Source: Mycobacterium asiaticum (GTDB taxonomy: Bacteria > Actinomycetota > Actinomycetes > Mycobacteriales > Mycobacteriaceae). Taken from it: a stretch of DNA of 64,000 nucleotides. The translations under genes and the position numbers were made by a program. The stretch covers positions 1 through 64,000 of the forward strand of contig NZ_LZLS01000220.1 in the NCBI RefSeq assembly GCF_001673365.1. The letters run 5' to 3'. The notes below the pieces were generated by a model. It was not told the DNA's origin. It saw nothing but the letters and a program-made list of their open reading frames with translations, and searched no databases. Below, piece by piece: positions 34,246 to 43,735 of the stretch (its first letter is position 1; the number at the start of each line of letters is the position of its first letter).

Positions 34246-35822
34246 TGGGCTTTCCGCCTCGCACGGCGATCCCGCAGCGTGACATGGGCCGCGCGGCAGT
34301 CCGCCACGAGCTGTGGCGGCAAGCCCAATCGCTCGATCAGCACCCGCCGGTCCACCATGTCGAGCGCCTTCTCGATCTCGTTGGCCCGCAACAACAGATC
34401 GACATCCGCGGCCAGCTCGGAGTCGGCGTGGTCCGGGTGCGGAATGGGCAACGCTTCGGCTTCACGTGGTTCCAGTTCCAGGATCCCGCCGCCATAGCTG
34501 CGGCCCATGATCTCGGCGAACGCGAACGTGACGCTGTTGTGGAACACCGTGGCCAGCGCTGCCGCGTCGGTGCCGCCCCCGGTCCGCACCCGGTGCACGG
34601 TGTCGGTGCTGGTGGCTGCCGCGGCGTTGACCGTCAGCCGCGGGGCCCGGTGAATTTGGCGCAGCATGAACAGATCTGGGATCCACGGTGACGGCGTAAT
34701 CCACCACGGCTTGCGCAGCGAGCATTTGTAGCCCAGGTGCACGCCGGCGGCTTCGCCTGCTTCGATGTGCGCGGCGAGTGCCGGGCCGGGTGACGCCGCC
34801 GCCGAGGCGTTGAGCAACCAGGTGCGGTGCCCGGCGGCGAGATCGGCGGCACGGCAATCGACGTCGTAGAACAGGCCGGACAGCTGTGCGCTGCGCGAGA
34901 CCAGCGGCACGCAGTGCGCGGCTAGATCGAGTTGTCGCACTTGGGAATCGGTGAAGGTGAAGAAGCTGTTGCGCCCCGTCACGATGCCCACGTCCACCTC
35001 GGCCACGCGGCCCAGTCGGGTCATGACGTCGTCGGCCGCCAGCGTGCGCAGCGTCTGGATCTGAACGGGGCTCAGGAAGTACTTGGTCCACTTCTCGTTC
35101 TCGTGGCGCAGCGCCGGGGCCGCGGGCACGTCGAGATCGGCTTCGTCGAGCGCAGCGGCGTCATCGATCGCGATGGTGCGGATATGCGCCGGGCCGTCCG
35201 TCGCACCGCCCACGACGCCGCAGAACAACACCACCTCCTGCAGCACACCGTCGAACACCAACCGCCGGAAACTCATCAGCGTGATCTCGCGGTAGCGGCT
35301 CACCAGGAAGTCACGCAGTTGCGCGGCGTAACCGACTTGGAGCAACTCGGCGGGCAGCACCAGACCCACCCGGCCGCCCTCGCGGACCAACGTGGTGGCG
35401 GCCACGACGAACGGCACCCAGGCATTGGTCAACTTGTTGGGCGCCAACCCTTCCCGGCGTAACAGCGCCAGAGCCGGGTCGCGCTGTTCGGCGGCCCAGT
35501 TCCCGAACCGGATGTAGGGCGGGTTGCCCGCCACGCCGTCCCATCCGACACCGCCGGCCCAGGTGAACAGATTCGCGGTGTCCACCGGCGCGAACTCGCG
35601 CGCCTTGGCCGCCTCGGCGTCGACGAGTTCCACGCCGTGAGCCTGGTCAGTAACGCCGGCCAATTCGCGCAGGATCCGCCCGTCGCCACAGGACGGTTCT
35701 AGTACCTTCGGCCCGGCTTGGGCTACCCAGTCGGCCAGGAATCGGGCGATGGGTCGCGGGGTGTAGTAGCCGCCGCGCACCTTGTCGGCCGACACGGCGG
35801 CTTTGCCCGCGAACGTCTTCAT
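34242..35822 (-). CDS. mamA: DNA adenine (N6) methyltransferase, MamA/Rv3263-like
   Basis: 526-residue N6-adenine methyltransferase resembling Eco57I/type IIG methylases. Motif I region [15 protein letters not shown] binds SAM; motif [13 protein letters not shown] is the catalytic [23 protein letters not shown] is motif X. The C-terminal target recognition part is from about residue 270. The M. tuberculosis orthologue MamA methylates CTCCAG/CTGGAG and affects promoter activity. No restriction gene is nearby, so it is an orphan regulatory-type methylase. The start overlaps the fbiB stop (ATGA). Confidence 0.9.
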   Translation of the reverse strand: MKTFAGKAAVSADKVRGGYYTPRPIARFLADWVAQAGPKVLEPSCGDGRILRELAGVTDQAHGVELVDAEAAKAREFAPVDTANLFTWAGGVGWDGVAGNPPYIRFGNWAAEQRDPALALLRREGLAPNKLTNAWVPFVVAATTLVREGGRVGLVLPAELLQVGYAAQLRDFLVSRYREITLMSFRRLVFDGVLQEVVLFCGVVGGATDGPAHIRTIAIDDAAALDEADLDVPAAPALRHENEKWTKYFLSPVQIQTLRTLAADDVMTRLGRVAEVDVGIVTGRNSFFTFTDSQVRQLDLAAHCVPLVSRSAQLSGLFYDVDCRAADLAAGHRTWLLNASAAASPGPALAAHIEAGEAAGVHLGYKCSLRKPWWITPSPWIPDLFMLRQIHRAPRLTVNAAAATSTDTVHRVRTGGGTDAAALATVFHNSVTFAFAEIMGRSYGGGILELEPREAEALPIPHPDHADSELAADVDLLLRANEIEKALDMVDRRVLIERLGLPPQLVADCRAAHVTLRDRRARRKAQ

Positions 35823-37183
35823 TTGCGGATCAGCAAGTCCGCGACGGGAACCGGATCGCGCACTGCGGCTGGCTGGGCCGCGTAACCGATGGCGATGGCA
35901 CCCAACGGTTCCCAGTCGGCCGGCAGCCCGAGCTCTTGGCGAACCAGCTCGGCGGCGAAGATCGTCGACCCGATCCAGCAGCTACCCACTCCGCGCACCG
36001 CCAAGGCGACCAGCAGCGCCTGCACCGCCGCACCGACCGCCACGGTGAACATGGTGTGCTCGGCCTGGGTACGGGCGGCGTCGGGGTAGCTGTGGGCGCC
36101 GTCGGGAACCAGGAACGGGATGATGACTTCGGGTGCGTCGTAGAGGATCTGGCCGCGAGCCAGCCGGCGCTCGATGGAGTCGGCGGGCCTGCCGTCGCAG
36201 GCCAGATCGCGGCGCCACTTGTCTTTCATCCGGTCCAGCAACCCGATCCGCGCGGAGTGATTCTGTAACCAGACGAAGCGCACCGGCCGGGTGTGGTGCG
36301 GGGCCGGTGCGGTCAGCGCCTCGGCGACGGCCGACTCGATAAGCTCCGCCGGCACCGGATCGGCACTGAACTGGCGGACCGATCGGCGCAACAGCTGGGC
36401 CTGACCGCGGCCCAGCTCGATGGCCTCGGCGGCACCGAGCCAGAACAGATCTTCGGTGCCGGCACGCACCAGCTGCCGGGCCGTCGAACCGTCGTCCACC
36501 GGGTGCAGCCCCCGCACGACAGCTACCGGCATCGCGGTCAGCTTGCCCTTGACCAGATCGGCTGCGGCCGCGATCTCGTCGGCGACGGCGATCTCGGTCA
36601 CCACCAACTCGTTGCCATGCCGGTCGACCGCGCCCGAATAGTTGTGCAGCACAGGAACGCCCGAGCTTCCGATGGCGGCGTCCAGCTGTCCGTTGCGCCA
36701 GGCGCGGCCCATGGTGTCGGTGATGACCACAGCGACCTCGACCCCGAGTCGCTCGCGCAGCGCGGCGCGTAACCGCTGTGCGCTCGCGTCCGGGTCGACG
36801 GGCAGCAACGCCAATTCGCTACGCCCGACGTTGGATCCGTCGACACCGGCCGCAGCCTGAACCAGCCCGATCCGATTCTCGGTGATCAACGTCCGCCCCT
36901 TGCGTGCGAGCACGCGCACCGCCTCGTCGTCGATCAGTTTGCGGCGCAATTGGTCTCGCGCCTCTTCGTCTTCGGGGGCGGGAACCAGCCTGCCCTCGCA
37001 TTTGGAAATCACCTTGCTGGTCACCACCACGACGTCGCCGTCGCGCAACCAGGGCGCGGCGGAGCTGAGGGTGGCACCGAGATCGTCGCCGGGGCGGAAC
37101 TCGGGAAGTCCTTGCACGGGCAGGATTTCGAGCACCGCGGCGCTGCCGTGCTCGCCGGCCGGAGGCAGGCTGGAACCGGTCAC
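35819..37183 (-). CDS. fbiB: Coenzyme F420:L-glutamate ligase FbiB (bifunctional)
   Basis: 454 residues. The N-terminal half (about 1-245) is the F420-0:gamma-glutamyl ligase: [35 protein letters not shown] and [19 protein letters not shown]. The C-terminal half is an FMN nitroreductase-like domain ([38 protein letters not shown]) that in mycobacteria binds FMN and reduces dehydro-F420-0. It adds the poly-gamma-glutamate tail. GTG start overlaps the fbiA stop by four bases. Confidence 0.96.
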   Translation of the reverse strand: MTGSSLPPAGEHGSAAVLEILPVQGLPEFRPGDDLGATLSSAAPWLRDGDVVVVTSKVISKCEGRLVPAPEDEEARDQLRRKLIDDEAVRVLARKGRTLITENRIGLVQAAAGVDGSNVGRSELALLPVDPDASAQRLRAALRERLGVEVAVVITDTMGRAWRNGQLDAAIGSSGVPVLHNYSGAVDRHGNELVVTEIAVADEIAAAADLVKGKLTAMPVAVVRGLHPVDDGSTARQLVRAGTEDLFWLGAAEAIELGRGQAQLLRRSVRQFSADPVPAELIESAVAEALTAPAPHHTRPVRFVWLQNHSARIGLLDRMKDKWRRDLACDGRPADSIERRLARGQILYDAPEVIIPFLVPDGAHSYPDAARTQAEHTMFTVAVGAAVQALLVALAVRGVGSCWIGSTIFAAELVRQELGLPADWEPLGAIAIGYAAQPAAVRDPVPVADLLIRK

Positions 37184-38172
37184 ACCGTCACGCCCGCAAA
37201 GTCCAGCCCGGCGCGAACCATTTCGGCCGTCGCCGCGGGGTCGGTCATCAGCAGCGGTATGGATCGTACCGTGACACCGTCGATTTCGGCGTGATCACCG
37301 TCGTGCACCAACCAGCAGTCCAATATTCCGGTAGCGCTTCGGGCGCCGTAGTGGCGGCCCACCGCTTGTGCGGTGGAATCCACACCGATAACCGACAGGC
37401 AGGCATCGGCCATGCCGCGCAATGGCTTTCCGCCGATGATGGGGGAGTAGCCGACCACCGGCGCGGTGGATGCACGCAGGGCGGCGCGGATGCCCGGTAC
37501 CGCGAGGATCGCTCCGACGCTCACGACCGGGTTCGACGGGGCCAGCATGATCACATCGGCTTCGCCGATGGCCGTAACGGCTTCGGTTGTGGCGCCTGCC
37601 TTTTCGGCGCCGACGAAGGCGAAGCTGTGGGTGGGCACCTGGGCGCGATAACGGACCCACCACTCCTGGAAGTGGATTGCCCGCCGGGTGGCTGGATCCG
37701 AATCCGGGTCGCTGATCACCACGTGCGTTTCGCAACGGTCGTCGCTGGCCGGCAGCAACTGTGCGCCCGGCTGCCAACGGTCGCACAGTGCCGCGGTGAT
37801 CTGCGACAGCGGATAGCCGGCGTTGAGCATCTGGGTGCGCACCAGATGAGTGGCCAGGTCGCGGTCGCCGAGCATGAACCAGTCGGGCTGAACACCGTAG
37901 CGCGCGAGTTCCTCTTTGGCATGCCAGGTTTCGTCGCGATGGCCCCAGCCGCGCTCCGGGTCGACCCCGCCGCCCAGGGTGTACATGCAGGTGTCCAGAT
38001 CCGGGCAGACGCGCACTCCGTGGATCCATGCGTCGTCACCGATGTTCACGACGGCGTTCAGTTCGTGGCCGCCGTCATCGGATCGAGCAAACTGGCCTAA
38101 TCCGAGCAGTTGCTGCACCCCGAGCAGGAAGCGGGCGCCGCCGACGCCGCCGACCAGAACGGTGACCTTCAC
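37180..38172 (-). CDS. fbiA: Phosphoenolpyruvate/2-phospholactate transferase FbiA
   Basis: 330 residues (331 in M. tuberculosis). It joins the activated phosphoenolpyruvate moiety to Fo to give dehydro-F420-0. Start [21 protein letters not shown] is the CofD signature; [20 protein letters not shown] and [16 protein letters not shown] follow, with [15 protein letters not shown] later. GTG start. First gene of the F420 chain fbiA-fbiB-mamA-Nudix, transcribed away from whiB2 across a 342-bp spacer. Confidence 0.96.
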   Translation of the reverse strand: MKVTVLVGGVGGARFLLGVQQLLGLGQFARSDDGGHELNAVVNIGDDAWIHGVRVCPDLDTCMYTLGGGVDPERGWGHRDETWHAKEELARYGVQPDWFMLGDRDLATHLVRTQMLNAGYPLSQITAALCDRWQPGAQLLPASDDRCETHVVISDPDSDPATRRAIHFQEWWVRYRAQVPTHSFAFVGAEKAGATTEAVTAIGEADVIMLAPSNPVVSVGAILAVPGIRAALRASTAPVVGYSPIIGGKPLRGMADACLSVIGVDSTAQAVGRHYGARSATGILDCWLVHDGDHAEIDGVTVRSIPLLMTDPAATAEMVRAGLDFAGVTV

Positions 38173-38514
38173 ACGAAGAACGTACCCGCCCGGAGGTCAT
38201 CCTTAGACCGGGCTATGGTGGGATGATTCTCGGTAACCAGTGTGGCGCAAGGGACTTGTGATCAATTCGTGGCCGACACGCCGGGCACCCCGGACAACAG
38301 AACCGCCGAAATTCGATCACGAGATGGTATGGAAATGCGCCGAAGTGCTTGACCAGGGTCCCCGGCACGTGTCTAATCACATCAGTGTCATTTCCCGGTT
38401 GGCCGGCCGGTTCCGGTGTCGCAGACCGAGATTCGATCACTTGTTCGAATTGGGCATCTGTACATCAGAACAGTGGGAAACCATTTCACTCTCTATTAGT
38501 GAGGAGGCGGAGGC
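38173..38514 (+). promoter_or_regulatory. Divergent regulatory region fbiA/whiB2 with repeated ATTCGATCAC motif
   Basis: This 342-bp stretch has no gene. ATTCGATCAC occurs at 38311-38320 and again exactly 120 bp later at 38431-38440. A partly inverted version, GTGATCAATT, is at 38258-38267. The whiB2 leader is long for a bacterial gene, and the start is preceded by GGAGGCGGAGGC. The repeats are candidate binding sites for a regulator of whiB2, fbiA or both. No confident -10/-35 pair was assigned. Confidence 0.4.
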
Positions 38515-38889
38515 ATGTCCTATGAGTACCTTCGGGGCGTAATGGGAAGCACACCGCACACCGTTGCCGGGTCGGATGTGACACCGACGGCGCACGTCCG
38601 TCCCCATTTGAGCGTGGTCCCCGATGTGCCCGCCTTTGAGCCCGAGCCGCTGCTGCCGGAAGAAGTTCCGGCCGATCAGTGGCAGGACAAGGCGCTGTGC
38701 GCACAGACCGACCCCGAAGCCTTCTTCCCTGAGAAGGGTGGCTCCACTCGTGAGGCCAAGAAGATCTGCCTGGGCTGCGAGGTTCGGCACGAGTGCCTCG
38801 AGTACGCCTTGGCGCACGACGAGCGGTTCGGCATCTGGGGCGGCCTGTCCGAGCGGGAGCGTCGGCGCCTCAAGCGCGGGATTATCTGA
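38515..38889 (+). CDS. whiB2: Iron-sulfur transcriptional regulator WhiB2 (WhmD)
   Basis: 124 residues. The WhiB core carries four cysteines (LCAQTD, then CLGCEVRHEC) for a [4Fe-4S] cluster, the GIWGGLSERERRRLK turn and a basic end RGII. This protein controls septation and cell division and is essential. The N-terminus MSYEYLRGV resembles M. smegmatis WhmD (MSYE...), and is about 35 residues longer than the annotated M. tuberculosis WhiB2, which begins further in. The strong purine-rich Shine-Dalgarno supports this long start. Confidence 0.95.
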   Translation: MSYEYLRGVMGSTPHTVAGSDVTPTAHVRPHLSVVPDVPAFEPEPLLPEEVPADQWQDKALCAQTDPEAFFPEKGGSTREAKKICLGCEVRHECLEYALAHDERFGIWGGLSERERRRLKRGII

Positions 38890-38903
38890 GCAATCAGCTC
38901 TGA

Positions 38904-39323
38904 TCAGTCGTCGATCGTCGGGTCGATGACCGAAGGCTCCACATCCAGATAGATGGCCACTTGGGCCACCAGGATCTCATGCAACAAATCGCCGAGTTCG
39001 ACGGTGTCCTTAGCCCGTCGCTCGATTGGCTTACGGAACAAGACAATTCGCGCCCGGGTGGCGTTGCCGCGGACGTCGACTCCGGCCGGGATCAACCGGG
39101 CCAGCGCGATCGGCCCGTCGGCAATCACCTCTGGCGGCCACTGCACACTGTCCGGGTCGCGCGCCGCGATGCGCGGGATCTCGTCGACCGCGACGTCGAG
39201 TTCCGACACCCGCTCCTGCCAACGCCGCTCGATGGGTTCGTAGGCCTCGAGGACCGCCATGTCGAACCGCTCGGCGCGGGTGCGCCAGCCGGGGACCGTC
39301 GGCGGCAGCAACGGACCGCGCAT
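38904..39323 (-). CDS. Metallopeptidase-family protein (Rv3259 orthologue)
   Basis: 139 residues from the ATG that matches Rv3259; a GTG at 39383 would add 20 basic residues. The family (MMP, DUF1025-like) normally has an HExxH zinc site; here the aligned segment is LLHEILVAQVAIYL, so only HE is kept. Zinc binding and catalysis are therefore doubtful. Other conserved parts: AVLEAYEPIERRWQERV and PEVIADGPIALARLIPAGV. It converges tail-to-tail with whiB2 and diverges from the DUF3499 gene, whose shared spacer holds GTAAC-G-GTTAC (39393-39403). Confidence 0.82.
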   Translation of the reverse strand: MRGPLLPPTVPGWRTRAERFDMAVLEAYEPIERRWQERVSELDVAVDEIPRIAARDPDSVQWPPEVIADGPIALARLIPAGVDVRGNATRARIVLFRKPIERRAKDTVELGDLLHEILVAQVAIYLDVEPSVIDPTIDD

Positions 39324-39469
39324 ATCGCGGCCCCGGCGGCGTCCCGGCCGACCGGGTGTCGCTGCCGATCTGTCCCCGCTCACGCGCCGATGGTAACGGT
39401 TACACATCGCGCCCACCGATGCGCGTGTCCGGCGCTTGGACGGCGTTTGCGCACGATAGCCTTTCGAAC

Positions 39470-39958
39470 GTGAACGTACCCCGACGCTGCTGCCGGCCCG
39501 GGTGTCCGCACTATGCCGTGGCAACGTTGACGTTCGTCTATTCGGACTCGACGGCGGTGGTCGGCCCGCTGGCTACCGTGCGGGAACCGCACTCGTGGGA
39601 TCTGTGTGTCAACCACGCCGGACGCATCACCGCGCCGCGCGGTTGGGAGCTGGTGCGCCACGCCGGGCCGTTGCCCAGCCATCCCGACGAGGACGACGAA
39701 CTTGTGGCGTTAGCTGACGCCGTGCGCGAGGGCGGGTCGGGCATCGCGCGGGCCGGCGGACTCGGCGCGATGGTCAACGGCTTCGTTACCACCGACGGCT
39801 TCGACGACGTCCCGCGCGCCGGCGGCGCCGCCGACGCTCACTTGCAGCCGGCGGGTGCCCACGCCACCGCGCCCAGCGGCGGGTTGCTGGCCCCGCCCGA
39901 GCATCGCTCTGGACGCCGCCGTGGGCATCTGCGGGTATTGCCCGATCCTGCTGAGTAG
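39470..39958 (+). CDS. DUF3499 family protein (Rv3258c orthologue)
   Basis: 162 residues from a GTG. The N-terminal segment RRCCRPGCPHYAVATLTFVY and the later SWDLCVNHAGRITAPRGW provide four cysteines and a histidine spaced like a zinc ribbon; this part is well conserved across actinobacteria. The middle is alanine/glycine-rich and looks disordered, and the tail GRRRGHLRVLPDPAE is conserved. Function is unknown. It precedes pmmA by 57 bp and is likely in the same mannose-metabolism transcript. Confidence 0.85.
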   Translation: MNVPRRCCRPGCPHYAVATLTFVYSDSTAVVGPLATVREPHSWDLCVNHAGRITAPRGWELVRHAGPLPSHPDEDDELVALADAVREGGSGIARAGGLGAMVNGFVTTDGFDDVPRAGGAADAHLQPAGAHATAPSGGLLAPPEHRSGRRRGHLRVLPDPAE

Positions 39959-40015
39959 ACCTCGATAGGCTGGCGGCCAAGAGTCGAACATCCAGGTCGT
40001 CAGGAGCGCCGAAGA

Positions 40016-41413
40016 ATGTCGTGGCCCGCTGAGGCTGTCCACCGTGTCATCAAGGCCTACGACGTACGCGGTCTGGTTGGCGAAGAGATCAACGAAGCGC
40101 TGGTCGCCGACGTCGGCGCCGCCTTCGCCCGACTGATGCGAGACGAGGGCGCCCGCCGGGTGGTGATCGGTCACGACATGCGTGACAGCTCACCGTCGCT
40201 GGCGGCCGCGTTCGCCGACGGCGTCAATGGTGAGGGTCTGGACGTGGTGCGCATCGGGTTGGCCTCCACCGACCAGTTGTATTTCGCCTCAGGCCTATTG
40301 GAATGCCCCGGGGCGATGTTCACCGCCAGCCACAACCCGGCTGCGTATAACGGCATCAAACTGTGCCGGGCAGGTGCCAAACCGGTCGGCAAGGACACCG
40401 GGCTGACGATCATCAGCGAGGATCTGATTGCCGGGGTTCCCAATGGCCACACCGGGTCGCCCGGCTCCGTCACCGACCAGGACGTGCTGGCCGACTACGG
40501 GGTCTATTTGCGCTCGCTGGTGAACACCGCCGATTTGCGTCCGCTGCGGGTGGCAGTGGACGCCGGCAACGGCATGGCCGGGCACACCACCCCGGCCGTG
40601 CTCGGCGTGATCGACTCGATCACGTTGCTGCCGTTGTACTTTGAGTTGGACGGGACATTCCCCAATCACGAGGCCAACCCGCTGGACCCGGCGAACCTGG
40701 TGGATCTGCAGAACTACGTGCGCGAAACCGGCGCCGATATCGGCCTGGCCTTTGACGGCGACGCCGACCGGTGCTTCGTCGTCGACGAGCGCGGTGAGCC
40801 CGTCTCGCCGTCGACGGTGACCAGCCTGGTAGCCGCACGGGAGCTGAGCCGGGAGATCGGTGCCACCGTGATCCACAACGTGATCACCTCGCGAGCGGTG
40901 CCCGAGCTGGTGACCGAGCGTGGCGGCACACCGCTGCGCTCGCGGGTCGGGCACTCCTATATCAAGGCGCTGATGGCCGAGACCGGGGCGATCTTCGGCG
41001 GGGAACATTCGGCGCACTACTACTTCCGAGACTTTTGGGGCGCCGACTCCGGCATGCTGGCCGCGCTGTACGTGTTGGCCGCACTCGGTGAGCAGGACCG
41101 ACCGCTCTCGGAGTTGACCGCCGACTACCAACGCTACGAATCGTCGGGCGAAATCAACTTCACCGTCGACGATGCGACGGCGTGCGTGGACGCGGTATTG
41201 AAGACGTTCGCCGGCCGTATCCAGTCCATCGACCATCTGGACGGGGTCACGGCAAACCTCGGCGATGACAGTTGGTTCAATCTGCGCAGCTCCAACACCG
41301 AGCCGTTGTTGCGCCTGAATGTGGAGGGGCGCAGCATCGAGGATGTGGACGCGATCGTGGCGCAAGTCAGCGCCGAAATCGCGGCGCATCAATCCGGGGG
41401 CGGGCCGCCGTGA
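40016..41413 (+). CDS. pmmA: Phosphomannomutase PmmA/ManB-type (Rv3257c orthologue)
   Basis: 465 residues, same length as Rv3257c. It interconverts mannose-6-phosphate and mannose-1-phosphate. Active-site phosphoserine loop FTASHNPAAYNGIKLC, metal-binding FDGDADRCF, sugar-recognition GEHSAHYYF, and phosphate-binding RSSNTEPLLRLNVE near the C-terminus. Its product feeds ManB; manA two genes downstream provides its substrate. The next gene starts inside its stop (GTGA). Confidence 0.95.
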   Translation: MSWPAEAVHRVIKAYDVRGLVGEEINEALVADVGAAFARLMRDEGARRVVIGHDMRDSSPSLAAAFADGVNGEGLDVVRIGLASTDQLYFASGLLECPGAMFTASHNPAAYNGIKLCRAGAKPVGKDTGLTIISEDLIAGVPNGHTGSPGSVTDQDVLADYGVYLRSLVNTADLRPLRVAVDAGNGMAGHTTPAVLGVIDSITLLPLYFELDGTFPNHEANPLDPANLVDLQNYVRETGADIGLAFDGDADRCFVVDERGEPVSPSTVTSLVAARELSREIGATVIHNVITSRAVPELVTERGGTPLRSRVGHSYIKALMAETGAIFGGEHSAHYYFRDFWGADSGMLAALYVLAALGEQDRPLSELTADYQRYESSGEINFTVDDATACVDAVLKTFAGRIQSIDHLDGVTANLGDDSWFNLRSSNTEPLLRLNVEGRSIEDVDAIVAQVSAEIAAHQSGGGPP

Positions 41414-42480
41414 ATACCGTCGGGGCCGTCGATCTCGAAGACGCTGACGGCCTGATCGCCGCCGACCGGGACGGCCTGCTGCGGGCCGCGTCGATGGCCG
41501 GCGCGCAAGTGCGTACCGTGGCCGCCGCATCCGACGAAGGCGAACTGGATTCGCTGCGCGGTGAGGACCGGGTGCGCAGCGTGATCTGGGTGGCCGGGCG
41601 TGGCACCGCCGAAACCGCCGGCAGCCTGCTGGCTTCGACGCTGGCCACGGCGGTCGCCGAACCGATCGCCCTGGTCACCGAGGCGCCCCCCTGGGTCGGT
41701 CCGCTCGACGTGCTGGTCGTCGCCGGCGACGACCCGGGCGATCCCGCGTTGGTGGGCGCGGCCGCGACGGGAGTGCGCAGGGGAGCGCGGGTGGTCGTGG
41801 TGGCGCCGTACGAGGGTCCACTGCGTGACTCCACCGCCGGTCGCGTGGCCGCTTTGCCGCCGCGGCTGTGGGTGCCCGAAGAGTTCGGACTGTGCCGGTA
41901 TTTGGCGGCGGGCCTGGCGATCCTGCAAGCCGTGGACCCTCGGCTGCGTATCGATCTGGCGGCACTGGCCGACGAGCTGGACGCCGAGGCATTGCGCAAC
42001 AGCGCCGCGCGAGATCTGTTCACCAACCCGGCCAAGACCTTGGCCACCCGCATGACCGATAGCGAAAGCGCGCTGGCCGGCGACTGCGCGGCGACGCTGG
42101 CACTGGCCCGGCACGGCAGCTCGGTGCTGTTGCGGATCGCCCAGCAGGCCGTCGCGGCGGCCTGGTTAACCGACGCGGTGGCGGCTCTGCGGGCCGGCCC
42201 GACCGGGTTTGCCGATCCCACCGAGGCGCTGTTCCACGACGAGCAGATCGACGGGCCGCTGCCGCAGCGGCTGCGGGTGCTGGCCCTGACGCTGGCCGAC
42301 GAGCGCACTGTGGTGGCCGCCCGGGTAGCCGGTCTCGACGACGTTTACCTGGTGGGGGCCGAGGATGTGCCGGATGTACCGGCGGCGCAGACCGCCGGGG
42401 CACGCGCCGAGCAGCAACTGGCAGTATTGGCCGTTCGGCTGGAAATGGCCGCGGTTTACCTGCGACTGACACGGGGATAG
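41410..42480 (+). CDS. SIS-domain sugar isomerase-like protein (Rv3256c, TobH-like)
   Basis: 356 residues. Similar in layout to bifunctional phosphoglucose/phosphomannose isomerases: a SIS-like half (SVIWVAGRGTAETAGSLLASTLA, LDVLVVAGDDPGDPALVGAAATGVRRGARVVVV in pieces) and a C-terminal part with LRVLALTLADERTVVAARVAGL. The catalytic Glu/His of true isomerases were not located, so activity is uncertain. It lies between phosphomannomutase and mannose-6-phosphate isomerase genes with 4-bp and 7-bp junctions, which implies a role in the same pathway, perhaps structural or regulatory. Confidence 0.82.
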   Translation: MNTVGAVDLEDADGLIAADRDGLLRAASMAGAQVRTVAAASDEGELDSLRGEDRVRSVIWVAGRGTAETAGSLLASTLATAVAEPIALVTEAPPWVGPLDVLVVAGDDPGDPALVGAAATGVRRGARVVVVAPYEGPLRDSTAGRVAALPPRLWVPEEFGLCRYLAAGLAILQAVDPRLRIDLAALADELDAEALRNSAARDLFTNPAKTLATRMTDSESALAGDCAATLALARHGSSVLLRIAQQAVAAAWLTDAVAALRAGPTGFADPTEALFHDEQIDGPLPQRLRVLALTLADERTVVAARVAGLDDVYLVGAEDVPDVPAAQTAGARAEQQLAVLAVRLEMAAVYLRLTRG

Positions 42481-42487
42481 ATAGACG

Positions 42488-43735
42488 GTGGAATTGCTAC
42501 GCGGAGCGTTAAGGACGTACGCCTGGGGATCCCGCACCGACATCGCCGAGTTCACCGGGCGGCCGGTACCGGCGGCGCATCCCGAAGCCGAACTCTGGTT
42601 CGGCGCGCACCCCGGCGACCCTGCGTGGCTGGAGACCCCCGACGGCGAAACGTCGTTGCTGACCGCGCTGACCGACGATCCGGAAGGGCAGCTCGGTCCG
42701 GCATCGCGCGCCCGCTTCGGCGATGTCCTGCCGTTCTTGGTCAAGGTGCTGGCCGCCGATGAGCCGCTGTCACTGCAGGCCCACCCGAGTGCCATGCAGG
42801 CGGTCGAGGGGTTTCAACGTGAAGAGCGACTGGGCATTCCGGTCAATTCGCCGGTTCGCAACTATCGCGACACCCGTCACAAGCCCGAGCTGCTGGTGGC
42901 GTTGCAGCCCTTCGAGGCGTTGGCGGGTTTTCGTCAGGCATCTCGTACCACCGAGCTGTTGCAGGCACTCGCGGTGTCCGACCTCGACCCGTTCATCGAT
43001 TTGCTGAGCGGCGGCTCCGATGCGGATGGCCTGCGTGCGCTGTTCACCACCTGGATCACCGCGCCCCAGCCCGACATCGACGTGTTGGTGCCTGCCGTGC
43101 TCGATGGCGCCATCCACTACATCAGTTCGGGGGCAACGGAATTCGCGGCCGAGGTGAAAACGGTGCTGGAGCTCGGTGAGCGTTACCCCGGTGATGCCGG
43201 GGTGCTGGCGGCGCTGTTGCTCAACCGGATCACGCTGGCCCCCGGCGAGGCGATCTTCCTGCCCGCCGGCAACCTGCACACCTACCTGCGCGGCTTTGCA
43301 CTGGAAGTCATGGCCAACTCCGACAACGTATTACGCGGCGGCCTCACGCCGAAGCACGTCGACGTACCGGAACTTCTACGGGTGCTGGATTTCCGGCCCA
43401 CCGCCGAATCCGAACTGCGACCGGCAGTCCGTCGCGACGGGCTGGCCCTGGTTTATGACACCCCGGCCGACGAATTCGCGGTCACCCTCTTCGTTCTAGA
43501 TGGCGACCACCTCGGCCACGAGGTCGACGCGTCATCAAGCCACGACTCGCGCGTCACCGATGGCCAAGGTCCGCAAATTCTGTTGTGTGCGGAAGGGGCA
43601 CTGACCGTGCACGGCAAATCGGAGTCGGTCTATCTCGAGCGCGGTGCTGCCGCCTGGGTGGGCGCCGACGACGGCCCGATCCGGCTGTCCGCGCAGCAAC
43701 CGGCCAAGCTGTTCCGGGCTACCGTGGGCTTGTAA
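42488..43735 (+). CDS. manA: Mannose-6-phosphate isomerase ManA
   Basis: 415-residue type I PMI, a zinc enzyme converting fructose-6-phosphate and mannose-6-phosphate. Zinc-site and core segments: AELWFGAHPGDPAW, LSLQAHPSAMQAVEGF, HKPELLVALQPFEALAGF, and the signature GEAIFLPAGNLHTYLRGF, then NSDNVLRGGLTPKHVDVPELL. GTG start. It completes the mannose set pmmA-Rv3256c-like-manA. Its last 17 bases overlap the end of the convergent flavoprotein gene. Confidence 0.96.
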   Translation: MELLRGALRTYAWGSRTDIAEFTGRPVPAAHPEAELWFGAHPGDPAWLETPDGETSLLTALTDDPEGQLGPASRARFGDVLPFLVKVLAADEPLSLQAHPSAMQAVEGFQREERLGIPVNSPVRNYRDTRHKPELLVALQPFEALAGFRQASRTTELLQALAVSDLDPFIDLLSGGSDADGLRALFTTWITAPQPDIDVLVPAVLDGAIHYISSGATEFAAEVKTVLELGERYPGDAGVLAALLLNRITLAPGEAIFLPAGNLHTYLRGFALEVMANSDNVLRGGLTPKHVDVPELLRVLDFRPTAESELRPAVRRDGLALVYDTPADEFAVTLFVLDGDHLGHEVDASSSHDSRVTDGQGPQILLCAEGALTVHGKSESVYLERGAAAWVGADDGPIRLSAQQPAKLFRATVGL

